Source of the DNA: an uncultured Prevotellaceae bacterium
GTDB taxonomy: Bacteria; Bacteroidota; Bacteroidia; Bacteroidales; Bacteroidaceae
DNA: 34,425 bases
Assembly (NCBI GenBank): GCA_902477365.1
Contig: CABSGW010000001.1
Location: forward strand, 1-34,425
Direction of reading: 5' to 3'
Positions 1 to 8,219 of the stretch are shown here, one piece after another. The translations under genes and the position numbers were made by a program. The notes beneath the pieces were generated by a model, which worked only from the letters and a program-made list of their open reading frames with translations, was not told the origin of the DNA and ran no database searches. Each line of letters opens with the position of its first letter. Position 1 is the first letter of the stretch.

Positions 1-1328
1 TCAAATGGTTGGGCATCCAGTTTGACGAAGGGGTAAGCTTTGGCGGAGACCACGGCCCTTACCGCCAGTCCGAACGCCGTACCATCTACAAACAATATGT
101 AGACCAGTTGCTGGACGCAGGCAAAGCCTACATCGCCTTCGATACCCCCGAAGAGCTGGACGCAAAACGCAACGAGATACCCAACTTCCAATACGACGCG
201 CAAACACGCGGCCAAATGCGCAACTCGCTCACCTTGCCGGCTGACGAGGTAGAAGCACTTATTCAGACAGGTACACAATATGTGGTACGCTTCAAAATTG
301 AGCCGAACGAGGACATCCACGTGGCCGATCTGATACGTGGCGACGTGAAAATAAACTCGTTGATCCTTGACGATAAAGTGCTCTACAAATCGGCCGACGA
401 ACTGCCCACCTATCACCTGGCCAACATTGTAGACGACCACCTAATGGAGGTAACGCACGTCATCCGTGGCGAAGAGTGGCTGCCCTCGGCTCCGCTCCAC
501 GTGCTGCTGTATCGCGCCTTTGGCTGGGAAGCAACCATGCCGCAGTTCGCACACCTGCCGCTGTTGCTCAAACCCGACGGCAAAGGAAAACTGTCGAAAC
601 GCGATGGCGACCGGTTGGGATTCCCTGTATTTCCACTGGAATGGCACGATCCCAAAACGGGTGAGACCTCTTCGGGATACCGCGAAAGCGGCTATTTGCC
701 CGAGGCTGTCATCAACTTCCTGGCACTGCTGGGATGGAATCCCGGTACGGAACAGGAAATTCTCTCCATGCAGGAGTTGATTGACCAATTCGACATCAGC
801 AAATGCAGCAAAGCCGGTGCTAAGTTCGATTACGTAAAAGGCACTTGGTTCAACCACGAATACATTCTGTCAAAAAGCGATGCGGAACTTGCTCCAGCAT
901 TCGACGCCATATTGAAACAAAACGGCATAGACGAACCTTTGGAACGCGTACAAGCGGTTGTAGGCATGATGAAAGGACGCGTCAACTTCCTGAAAGAATT
1001 GTGGCCCCTCTGCAGCTTCTTCTTTGAAGCTCCCCAGGCATACGATGAAAAAACACGCAAAAAACGCTGGAAAGAGTCTTCGGCCCACGACATGGAACAA
1101 CTGGCCGCATTGCTGGAAGGACTGGACGATTTCTCATTGGCTAACCAAGAGCAGGTTGTCATGCAATGGATAGCGGACAACGAGTTGCACACCGGAAATA
1201 TCATGAATGCCTGGCGACTGACGCTGGTTGGCGAAGGCATCGGCCCACACATGTTCGACATTTCAGCCTTCCTCGGCAAAGAGGAGACGTTGCGCCGTAT
1301 GCGTCGTGCAATAGAAGTGCTGGGCTAA
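1..1328 (+). CDS. gltX: Glutamyl-tRNA synthetase, 5'-truncated by window edge
   Basis: Charges tRNA-Glu with glutamate in the cytoplasm (class I aminoacyl-tRNA synthetase). The reading frame is open from base 3 (K-W-L-G-I-Q-F-D-E-G) to the TAA at 1326-1328, giving about 441 residues. The family is usually about 500 residues, so roughly 60 N-terminal residues, including the HIGH motif, lie outside the window. Visible are the GEEWLPSAPLH segment and the second class I signature KLSKR at 588-602, followed by a helical anticodon-binding C-terminal part. The stop overlaps the waaA start by one base (TAATG), so the two genes are translationally coupled. Identification is secure; only the missing start is unknown. 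Confidence 0.96.
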   Translation, partial: KWLGIQFDEGVSFGGDHGPYRQSERRTIYKQYVDQLLDAGKAYIAFDTPEELDAKRNEIPNFQYDAQTRGQMRNSLTLPADEVEALIQTGTQYVVRFKIEPNEDIHVADLIRGDVKINSLILDDKVLYKSADELPTYHLANIVDDHLMEVTHVIRGEEWLPSAPLHVLLYRAFGWEATMPQFAHLPLLLKPDGKGKLSKRDGDRLGFPVFPLEWHDPKTGETSSGYRESGYLPEAVINFLALLGWNPGTEQEILSMQELIDQFDISKCSKAGAKFDYVKGTWFNHEYILSKSDAELAPAFDAILKQNGIDEPLERVQAVVGMMKGRVNFLKELWPLCSFFFEAPQAYDEKTRKKRWKESSAHDMEQLAALLEGLDDFSLANQEQVVMQWIADNELHTGNIMNAWRLTLVGEGIGPHMFDISAFLGKEETLRRMRRAIEVLG

Positions 1329-2545
1329 TGTATTCACTGGCCATCTACCTATACATGTTCTGCGTAGCCGTAGCTTCGCTTTTCAACAAGAAAGCCAAGC
1401 TTATGCTACGCGGACAACACAACACCTACCGCATATTACGGGAAAAACGCGATCCGAACGCCCAGTACATCTGGTTTCACGCCGCCTCGCTGGGCGAGTT
1501 TGAACAGGGGCGTCCGCTAATGGAACGCCTACGTGCACAACATCCGGAATACAAGATTCTGCTCACGTTCTTTTCGCCTTCCGGTTACGAAGTAAGAAAA
1601 GATTATGAAGGAGCTGACATTGTGTGCTACCTTCCTTTCGACACCTCGCTCAACGCCCGCAAGTTTTTGCGGCTGGCACGCCCCTCAAAGGCGTTTTTCA
1701 TTAAATATGAGTTCTGGCAGAACTACCTGCACAAACTACATCGCAGGCACATCCCTACGTACAGCGTGTCGAGCATCTTCCGGGAAAACCAGATCTTTTT
1801 CCGTCCTTACGGTCGTGTTTATGCCGGGGTGCTGAAATGCTTCGACCGCCTGTTTGTTCAAAACGAACATTCGCGGGAATTATTGAACACTTTGGGAGTA
1901 AACCAAGTAAGTGTGGTAGGAGATACCCGTTTCGACCGGGTGATCGACATCAAACAAGCTGCCAAAGACGTTCCTATGGCAGCGGCTTTCGCCAAAGACC
2001 ATTACGTGTTGGTTGCCGGCAGTACCTGGCAGCCCGACGAAGACATCCTGATCAGTTACTTCAACCGCCATCCCGAACAACGGCTCATTCTGGCTCCTCA
2101 CGTCGTAAGCGAAGAGCATCTGTCCGAGATTGAACGTAAACTGGAACGCCCCTCACTACGTCTGTCACGTGCCACCCTTGCCAGTGCCTCGCAGGCCGAA
2201 TGCCTCATCATAGATGGCTACGGACTGTTGTCGAGCATCTACCGGTATGGACAGGTGGCTTACGTTGGAGGTGGATTCGGCGTAGGCATTCACAATGTGC
2301 CCGAAGCCGCCGTCTATGGCGTACCGGTGTTTATAGGCCCAAACAACCGGAAATTCCGCGAAGCGCAGAAACTGCTTGCTTGCGGAGGATGTATCGAAAT
2401 ACACAATGCCGAGGAGTTTGCACAAGTTGCCGACCGCTTCTTTACAAACGACACAGCGCGCAACGAAGCCGGACAGGCGGCGGGCAGTTACATTGCATGT
2501 AATGCCGGGGCTGCCCAAGCCATCTTCGAAGCGGTCACATGGTAA
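1328..2545 (+). CDS. waaA: 3-deoxy-D-manno-octulosonic acid (Kdo) transferase
   Basis: Transfers Kdo from CMP-Kdo to lipid IVA at the cytoplasmic face of the inner membrane, the first core step of LPS synthesis (GT30 family). It is 405 aa, full length for the family. The N-terminal 20 or so residues (MYSLAIYLYMF...) form the membrane anchor. HAASLGEFEQG at residues 51-61 holds the expected catalytic glutamate (E56). The C-terminal half has the nucleotide-sugar-binding glycine-rich stretch YVGGGFGVGIHN followed by PEAAVYGVPVFIGPN. The frame is open further upstream inside gltX, but the ATG at 1328 gives the normal anchor and a one-base overlap with gltX. marC follows after 24 bp, probably in the same operon. 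Confidence 0.93.
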   Translation: MYSLAIYLYMFCVAVASLFNKKAKLMLRGQHNTYRILREKRDPNAQYIWFHAASLGEFEQGRPLMERLRAQHPEYKILLTFFSPSGYEVRKDYEGADIVCYLPFDTSLNARKFLRLARPSKAFFIKYEFWQNYLHKLHRRHIPTYSVSSIFRENQIFFRPYGRVYAGVLKCFDRLFVQNEHSRELLNTLGVNQVSVVGDTRFDRVIDIKQAAKDVPMAAAFAKDHYVLVAGSTWQPDEDILISYFNRHPEQRLILAPHVVSEEHLSEIERKLERPSLRLSRATLASASQAECLIIDGYGLLSSIYRYGQVAYVGGGFGVGIHNVPEAAVYGVPVFIGPNNRKFREAQKLLACGGCIEIHNAEEFAQVADRFFTNDTARNEAGQAAGSYIACNAGAAQAIFEAVTW

Positions 2546-2569
2546 CATAATTAAAACAACTAATATCTC

Positions 2570-3175
2570 ATGGAAATTATCGGACAATTGAACCTGCAGC
2601 AAATCGTGAGCGCGTTTGTCGTGCTGTTTGCCGTGCTCGACATTTTCGGATCGACTCCGATTGTCATTGACCTGAAACAAAAGGGGCGTCCGGTCAGCGC
2701 CAGTAAAGCAACACTGATATCGGGTGCATTGTTGGTGGCCTTCTTCTTTGTGGGCGACTGGATGCTAAAGTTGTTCAGTGTAGACATTGCCTCGTTTGCC
2801 GTAGCCGGTTCATTTGTCATTTTTCTGATGTCGCTGGAGATGATTCTGGACATTGAGATATTCAAAAACACGGGACCCATCAAAGAAGCGACCCTCGTAC
2901 CCATCGTCTTTCCGCTGTTGGCCGGTGCGGGTACATTTACCACTCTGCTGTCGTTGCGTGCCGAATACGAGGCTGTAAACATTCTGTTTGCACTGATTCT
3001 CAACATGCTCATTGTCTACGCCGTGCTACGTGCCACCGAGCGGGTGGAAGAGGTAATCAGCAAAAGTGCCATTTACCTGATGCGCAAGTTTTTCGGTATT
3101 ATATTGCTGGCCATTTCGGTTCGTTTGTTCACCACAAACATTGTTCCGCTCATCAGCAATTTGACAGGCCAGTAG
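2570..3175 (+). CDS. MarC/UPF0056 family integral membrane protein
   Basis: A 201-aa polytopic inner-membrane protein. Its hydrophobic segments (about residues 11-30, 45-65, 70-93, 110-130, 138-155, 170-195) match the six-helix MarC fold, and the N-terminal LFAVLDIFGSTPIVIDL resembles the conserved 'DP.G..P' opening of the family. The biochemical role of MarC proteins is unsettled; the old link to multiple antibiotic resistance has not held up generally. It lies 24 bp after waaA and ends just before a strong hairpin, so it is the last gene of the gltX-waaA-marC unit. Confidence 0.85.
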   Translation: MEIIGQLNLQQIVSAFVVLFAVLDIFGSTPIVIDLKQKGRPVSASKATLISGALLVAFFFVGDWMLKLFSVDIASFAVAGSFVIFLMSLEMILDIEIFKNTGPIKEATLVPIVFPLLAGAGTFTTLLSLRAEYEAVNILFALILNMLIVYAVLRATERVEEVISKSAIYLMRKFFGIILLAISVRLFTTNIVPLISNLTGQ

Positions 3176-3190
3176 GCCGACAACCCATCT

Positions 3191-3235
3191 ATACAACAAT
3201 GGCTTCGAACTGACGGTTCGAAGCCATTGTTGTAT
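3191..3235. terminator. Bidirectional hairpin between convergent genes
   Basis: A perfect 20-bp inverted repeat (arms 3191-3210 and 3216-3235) with a 5-base loop sits between the stop of the MarC gene (+) and the stop of the carbonic-anhydrase-like gene (-). It has no strong T tract on either side, so it may act as a transcription block or 3'-end-protecting stem rather than a textbook intrinsic terminator. Confidence 0.7.
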
Positions 3236-3256
3236 GAAGCCGATGACACAGAGGGG

Positions 3257-3799
3257 TCATTCAGTCGAAGTTTCGATTTTCTCTTCTTCCATGTACCAGG
3301 AAGCATACATCGGATAGTGGGACGCAATACCGCGATTCAATTCCTCGGCCACTTGCGGATCGACTTTCTTCACAAACTTAGCCGGTACGCCCGCCCACAG
3401 CTCGCCATCGCCTATCACGGTATTTTTCAGGACCAATGCACCGGCTGCCACAATGGCACCGCATCCAACCACACAATCATCCAACAGCGTAGCTCCCATG
3501 CCGATGAGCGCACTGTCCTTCACCTTTGCACCATGCAACGTCACATTATGCCCGATGGTTACATCGTTGCCTATCACAATATCCGCTTTTTGATACAGCG
3601 TATGCAAACACGAACCGTCTTGCACATTCACCCGATCGCCAATACGTATTGAGTTGACATCGCCACGGATAACGGCATTAAACCATACGCTACAATCGTC
3701 GCCCATCACCACATCGCCTATCACGGTGGCATTGTCGGCCAAAAAGCAACGTTGTCCAAACTGGGGTGTAAAGCCCCTTACCGATTTAACTAAAGCCAT
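3257..3799 (-). CDS. Gamma-carbonic anhydrase-like hexapeptide-repeat protein
   Basis: A 180-aa left-handed beta-helix protein of the gamma-carbonic anhydrase/YrdA group. Hexapeptide repeats run through residues 20-130 (for example VIGDVV, SIRIGDRVNVQDGS, IVIGNDVTIGHNVTLHG). Three histidines, H66 (CLHT), H84 (IGHN) and H89 (TLHG), match the zinc ligands of the family, and R45, Q60 and D61 match other conserved active-site positions. Known members either hydrate CO2 or are inactive or have unknown substrates, so activity is not certain. It begins 26 bp after the aminopeptidase P gene on the same strand and is probably cotranscribed with it. Confidence 0.86.
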   Translation of the reverse strand: MALVKSVRGFTPQFGQRCFLADNATVIGDVVMGDDCSVWFNAVIRGDVNSIRIGDRVNVQDGSCLHTLYQKADIVIGNDVTIGHNVTLHGAKVKDSALIGMGATLLDDCVVGCGAIVAAGALVLKNTVIGDGELWAGVPAKFVKKVDPQVAEELNRGIASHYPMYASWYMEEEKIETSTE

Positions 3800-3825
3800 A
3801 ACTTCCTTTTTATTTGATCTTGTTT

Positions 3826-5640
3826 TTATCTTTCATCCAATGCATTACCTGCCGCATCACGTGCCACGGTAGCCTCTATCAGCCATGTCCGGTCAGCCTC
3901 GTCTGTAAGCAACGGCAACAAACGATCGCGCACGGTTTGATGGTAGTCATTCAGCCAATTCAGCTCGTCAGTCGAAAGTCGGTCCCATAAAATAGGAGTC
4001 GTATCGATAGGACAAAGCGTCAATGGTTCGAAAGTGACAAAGCGCCCGAACTCCGTTTCGCTGACAGGAACTACCAACAAGGTGTTCTCAATGCGCACAC
4101 CATACTCCCCGGCTATGTACAGCCCGGGTTCGTCTGTAACCGTCATTCCGGCCTTAAGTGGCGCCGGCATATAATTCATCCGGATTTGATGAGGGCCTTC
4201 GTGTACGTTCAGGTAAGAACCTACGCCATGCCCCGTGCCATGCCCGAAATTCAGACCTTCCTGCCACATGGCATAACGGGCACACACATCCAGCTGAGTG
4301 CCACTAGCCCCTTCGGGGAAACGGCAACGGCTTAAACAAATATGTCCTTTCAGCACCAAGGTGTAATGCAGTTTTTGTTTCTCGGTCACAGGTCCTAAAG
4401 CAATGGTACGCGTCACATCGGTTGTACCGTCCTGATATTGTGCACCGGAATCAAGCAACAGAAGCCCTTCAGGGCGTAAGGGAACATCGGTATCAGGCGT
4501 AGCTTCATAGTGCACAATAGCCCCGTGAGCCTGATAGCCCGCTATCGTATCAAAACTAATACCGCGGTACAAGGGCTGTTCGGCACGCAAGGCGGTCAAT
4601 TTACGATCGATGGAAAGTTCAGTTTCCGTACCGGCAGCCACGGCTGGTTTCAGCCAACACAGAAATTTGACCAACGCCACTCCGTCCCGTTCCATAGCAC
4701 GGCGAAACCCTTCAATCTCGGCCGTGCACTTCACCGCTTTCAGGGAAGCTACCGGCGAGGTGGCCACCCATGCCTTACAAGTGCAGGGCAATGCGGAAAA
4801 TAAAGCATCATTCGTAGATGGCGAAACCCAAACCACCTCTTCGGATACGGCTTCAAGAAACGCTGCAACCGCATCGTAGGGACGCACGGTTACACCCTCT
4901 TGCTGTAAATAACGGGCCACCTCCGCATCTATTTTAGCCGGATTTACAAATAAGTATGCCTCGGTACGGGTGAGATACAAATAACTCACAAACACCGGGT
5001 TGCAATGCACATCGCTTCCCCTAAGGTTCAACGTCCAGGCAACTTCGTCCAGAGCCGTAATCAACAGGGCTTCAGCACCGGCCGTTGCCATCTGCTTGCG
5101 TAATACTTCAAATTTCTGACGACAGCTATGCCCGGCATAGGTTAAAGGTTGTATCGTAACCGGGGAAGTAGGAATTTCAGGGCGACCAATCCAAATAGTC
5201 TTCATCGGATCGTCGGAAACAGCTTTTAATTCAATCGTGCGCTTGGCCAGTTCCTCGCGCCAACCGGAAACCACCTCGTAACGGTTTACCCAACCATCCA
5301 CACCCACAACGGCACCTGAGAGCAAGACGCGACCTAACCAATCTACAATGGTAGGAGTCTGTTCGTTCCCCTCACGCATCAACTCGAAGGGAGTTCCTTT
5401 CAACTGCTCGGCCGCTGCCAAAAAATAGCGCGAGTCGGTCCATAATGCAGCATGATCGAGCGTAACGACAGCCGTTCCGGCCGATCCGTCAAAACCGGAT
5501 ATCCAACGTCTCGACTCCCAATGTTCGGGTATATATTCTCCGGCGTGCGGATCGGTACTGGGCAAAATAAAAGCATGGAGTCCATTGTCGCGCATCCACT
5601 GACGCAACAACTCCACTCGTTGACAAATAAGCTGATTCAT
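3826..5640 (-). CDS. Xaa-Pro aminopeptidase (M24B, long XPNPEP1-like form)
   Basis: A cytoplasmic metallopeptidase removing the N-terminal residue before proline. At 604 aa it is the long three-domain form: two creatinase-like N-terminal domains (about 5-140 and 165-300) and a C-terminal pita-bread catalytic domain (about 310-530). The five metal ligands are visible: D397 (LLDSGAQY) and D408 (DGTTDVTRT), H471 (HGTGHGVG), E504 (TDEPG) and E518 (RIEN). Their spacing matches the eukaryotic XPNPEP1 type. A TATCTTTG box on the minus strand at 5675-5682 precedes the start by about 35 bases. The downstream neighbour is the carbonic-anhydrase-like gene. Confidence 0.93.
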   Translation of the reverse strand: MNQLICQRVELLRQWMRDNGLHAFILPSTDPHAGEYIPEHWESRRWISGFDGSAGTAVVTLDHAALWTDSRYFLAAAEQLKGTPFELMREGNEQTPTIVDWLGRVLLSGAVVGVDGWVNRYEVVSGWREELAKRTIELKAVSDDPMKTIWIGRPEIPTSPVTIQPLTYAGHSCRQKFEVLRKQMATAGAEALLITALDEVAWTLNLRGSDVHCNPVFVSYLYLTRTEAYLFVNPAKIDAEVARYLQQEGVTVRPYDAVAAFLEAVSEEVVWVSPSTNDALFSALPCTCKAWVATSPVASLKAVKCTAEIEGFRRAMERDGVALVKFLCWLKPAVAAGTETELSIDRKLTALRAEQPLYRGISFDTIAGYQAHGAIVHYEATPDTDVPLRPEGLLLLDSGAQYQDGTTDVTRTIALGPVTEKQKLHYTLVLKGHICLSRCRFPEGASGTQLDVCARYAMWQEGLNFGHGTGHGVGSYLNVHEGPHQIRMNYMPAPLKAGMTVTDEPGLYIAGEYGVRIENTLLVVPVSETEFGRFVTFEPLTLCPIDTTPILWDRLSTDELNWLNDYHQTVRDRLLPLLTDEADRTWLIEATVARDAAGNALDER

Positions 5641-5674
5641 GGTAACATCTATAATAAATGAGTTCTAAACAAGA

Positions 5675-5682
5675 CAAAGATA
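5675..5682 (-). promoter_or_regulatory. Predicted -7 box for aminopeptidase P gene
   Basis: The minus strand reads TATCTTTG, a full match to the Bacteroides -7 consensus TAnnTTTG. It lies about 35 bases upstream of the ATG at 5640. I see no good TTG at the usual -33 distance. Confidence 0.55.
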
Positions 5683-5800
5683 CATTTTTCCAATTTTATA
5701 ATGAAACACTTTTTGCAAGGGTGTGCAAAGAAGCCCTGTTTTAGCGATTATTAACTAGAAAATAAAGGGAATACGGCACATCGGGAAAGCCGGAATTTAA

Positions 5801-5808
5801 TATCTTTG
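5801..5808 (+). promoter_or_regulatory. Predicted -7 box for mdh
   Basis: TATCTTTG followed by C matches TAnnTTTG and lies 52 bases upstream of the mdh ATG, leaving a leader of about 45 bases. No clear -33 TTG is visible at 19-21 bp. Confidence 0.6.
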
Positions 5809-5859
5809 CAATCAAGAAAACAAAAGAGATTACACTCAATCTATTAATATTAGAATCGT

Positions 5860-6861
5860 ATGGAATTTTTGACTAACGAGAAATTGACTATTGTTGGTGC
5901 CGGTGGTATGATCGGCTCTAACATGGCACAGTGCGCTGCCATGATGCGCTTGACTCCGAACGTATGCTTGTATGACGTATACGGCCCGGGATTGGAAGGT
6001 GTTGCTGAAGAGATGGCTCACTGCGGTTTCGACGGCATGAATATCACTTACACAACCGATATGAAAGAGGCGCTGACCGGTGCTAAATACATCATCTCAT
6101 CTGGTGGTGCAGCACGTAAGGCCGGTATGACTCGCGAAGACTTATTGAAAGGTAACGCTGGTGTGGCAGAACAACTGGGTAAAGACATCAAGGCTTACTG
6201 CCCCGACTGCAAACACGTTGTTATCATCTTCAACCCTGCTGACATCACAGGTTTGATCACACTACTTTATTCTGGTCTGAAACCTTCTCAGGTAACCACA
6301 TTGGCAGCTTTGGACAGCACACGTCTGCGTAGCGCATTGTCAAAACACTTCGGTGTGGCCGAAAGCGCTGTTGAACACGCTTGCACTTACGGTGGACATG
6401 GTGAACAAATGGCTGTATTCGCTTCTACCGCCAAGATCAACGGAACTCCGTTGCTCGACTTGGTAGGTACAGACAAACTTCCCGCTGACAAATGGGCAGA
6501 GATCAAACAGGCCGTTACCAAAGGCGGTGCTAAGATTATCGAATTGCGCGGACGCTCTTCATTCCAGAGCCCATCTTATGTTTCAGTAGAAATGATTGCT
6601 GCCGCAATGGGTGGCAAACCGTTTACATGGCCTGCAGGTACTTATGTAAATTCTGGAGGTTTCAACCATATCCTGATGGCTATGGATACTATCATCGACG
6701 GTAATGGTTGTACATACAAAGATGTTCAGGGAACTCCCGAAGAAATGGCCGACTTGCAAAAGAGCTACGAGCACTTGTGTGAGATGCGCGATGAAGTAAT
6801 CGGCTTGGGCGTGATGCCTCCGGTTGCAGAATGGGGAAATATCAACCCTAACTTGAAGTAA
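5860..6861 (+). CDS. mdh: NAD-dependent malate dehydrogenase
   Basis: Interconverts malate and oxaloacetate in the cytoplasm; in Bacteroidales this serves the reductive branch to fumarate and succinate. It is 333 aa. The Rossmann motif VGAGGMIGS is at residues 12-20, substrate arginines fall around R86/R92 (ARKAGMTRED), LDSTRLR holds D152 and R155, and the catalytic histidine is H180 (TYGGHGEQM). Codon choice differs visibly from the neighbours (GGT, GCT and GTT are common where flanking genes prefer GGC and GCC), as expected for a strongly expressed gene rather than as a sign of transfer. It is monocistronic, with a -7 box upstream and an intrinsic terminator downstream. Confidence 0.95.
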   Translation: MEFLTNEKLTIVGAGGMIGSNMAQCAAMMRLTPNVCLYDVYGPGLEGVAEEMAHCGFDGMNITYTTDMKEALTGAKYIISSGGAARKAGMTREDLLKGNAGVAEQLGKDIKAYCPDCKHVVIIFNPADITGLITLLYSGLKPSQVTTLAALDSTRLRSALSKHFGVAESAVEHACTYGGHGEQMAVFASTAKINGTPLLDLVGTDKLPADKWAEIKQAVTKGGAKIIELRGRSSFQSPSYVSVEMIAAAMGGKPFTWPAGTYVNSGGFNHILMAMDTIIDGNGCTYKDVQGTPEEMADLQKSYEHLCEMRDEVIGLGVMPPVAEWGNINPNLK

Positions 6862-6884
6862 GGAAATACTCATCCTACATAATC

Positions 6885-6927
6885 AACCAAGAGCAGGGCT
6901 TTTATCGTCCTGCTCTTGGTTTGTTTT
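6885..6927 (+). terminator. Intrinsic terminator after mdh
   Basis: A perfect 13-bp stem (6885-6897 with 6909-6921) with an 11-base loop is followed by TGTTTT. It lies 24 bases after the mdh stop. Confidence 0.85.
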
Positions 6928-7015
6928 AAAGAAATGGTACTTCATTACAAAGCAAGCACCGAAACCCAAGATAAAAGATTTGTAGCCAAGCGCACACTAT
7001 GTCACGGCATTTTCG

Positions 7016-7023
7016 TACCTTTG
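7016..7023 (+). promoter_or_regulatory. Predicted -7 box for pyrE operon
   Basis: TACCTTTG followed by C matches TAnnTTTG and lies 32 bases upstream of the pyrE ATG. It marks the start of the pyrE-SRPBCC-argH-lipoprotein unit. Confidence 0.6.
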
Positions 7024-7054
7024 CGACAAACAAACTTACTAAAAACCGAGACGT

Positions 7055-7690
7055 ATGAATACACTGGAAAAGATATTTGCAGAAAAGCTGTTGAACATCA
7101 AGGCTATCAAATTACAACCTGAAAACCCGTTCACCTGGGCATCGGGCTGGAAGTCTCCTTTTTATTGCGACAACCGCAAAACACTTTCATTTCCCGAACT
7201 GCGCAACTTTGTCAAATTGGAATTGAGCCGCACGGTGATGGAGCGCTTCCCTGAAGCTACGGCTGTGGCCGGTGTTGCAACCGGAGCAATCGCACAAGGT
7301 GCATTGGTTGCAGACGAGCTGGGATTACCATTTGTTTATGTACGCTCAAAACCGAAAGATCATGGCATGGAGAACCTAATTGAAGGCGAACTGCCTGCCG
7401 GATCGAAAGTAATCGTGATTGAAGACTTGATCTCAACAGGCGGTAGCAGCCTGAAAGCCGTAGACGCATTGCGCAAAGCCGGATTCGAGGTGGTAGGTAT
7501 GATCGCTTCTTACACATATGGTTTCCCCGTAGCGATAGAAGCATTCAAAGCGGCAGACGTGAAATTGGTGACACTGACCAACTACGAAGCGGTGGTAGAA
7601 GTTGCCAACGAAATCGGTTATATCCAACCGAAAGACATTGAGGTATTGAATGTATGGCGCAGCAACCCTGCGGAATGGACCGGAAAATAA
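7055..7690 (+). CDS. pyrE: Orotate phosphoribosyltransferase
   Basis: Joins orotate to PRPP to give OMP in pyrimidine synthesis. It is 211 aa, normal length. The catalytic loop YVRSKPKDHG is at about residues 95-104, and the PRPP-binding motif VIVIEDLISTGGSS is at about 119-132. A frame extending upstream exists but in another phase; the ATG at 7055 fits the family N-terminus and the -7 box 32 bases before it. The next gene starts 12 bp after the stop, so this heads a four-gene operon. Confidence 0.95.
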   Translation: MNTLEKIFAEKLLNIKAIKLQPENPFTWASGWKSPFYCDNRKTLSFPELRNFVKLELSRTVMERFPEATAVAGVATGAIAQGALVADELGLPFVYVRSKPKDHGMENLIEGELPAGSKVIVIEDLISTGGSSLKAVDALRKAGFEVVGMIASYTYGFPVAIEAFKAADVKLVTLTNYEAVVEVANEIGYIQPKDIEVLNVWRSNPAEWTGK

Positions 7691-7702
7691 GAAGCCGATC
7701 TT

Positions 7703-8185
7703 ATGAGTCAATATACTTTCGAAAGTGCCGTCAAGGCTATTCCATATAGCCAGGAAGTTGTTTATGCGCGTATCTCCGATCTGAACAACTTAGAAAAAAT
7801 ACGCGAACGCCTTGCCGACCCCACGGTACAAGCTGCCATCCAGCAACAAGTACCGGCAGACAAAATGGGCGATTTGCAGCAGAAACTGAGCGAAATGGAA
7901 TTTGATACCGACTCGGTGCGATTCAACGCTCCACCTATCGGTAACGTATGCCTGCATATCATAGAACGGGAAATTCCCAAATGCGTGAAATTTGAAGCAG
8001 AAGGAGTGCCGATGGCTATGAATATGTGGATACAACTGGTGCCACAGGATGACTCGAGTTGTAAAATGAAAATCACGTTACGTGCCGAACTGAACATGTT
8101 CATTAAAGGAATGGTGAGCAAGCCTCTGCAACAAGGAGTAGACCGCTTGGCCGACATGTTGGCTTCCATTCCCTATGGGTTTTAA
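7703..8185 (+). CDS. SRPBCC-family (START-like) protein of unknown function
   Basis: A 160-aa soluble protein with no signal peptide. The pattern (N-terminal strand, two helices with LADPTVQAAIQQQVP, a set of beta strands, and a long C-terminal helix MVSKPLQQGVDRLADMLASIPY) suggests the helix-grip SRPBCC fold, which usually binds a hydrophobic ligand. The ligand is unknown. It sits 12 bp after pyrE and 34 bp before argH, so it is probably cotranscribed, but this does not show a role in either pathway. The fold call rests on overall pattern, not on a catalytic motif. Confidence 0.72.
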   Translation: MSQYTFESAVKAIPYSQEVVYARISDLNNLEKIRERLADPTVQAAIQQQVPADKMGDLQQKLSEMEFDTDSVRFNAPPIGNVCLHIIEREIPKCVKFEAEGVPMAMNMWIQLVPQDDSSCKMKITLRAELNMFIKGMVSKPLQQGVDRLADMLASIPYGF

Positions 8186-8219
8186 CAGAGGTCTATAATA
8201 TTTCAAATAACGCATACTG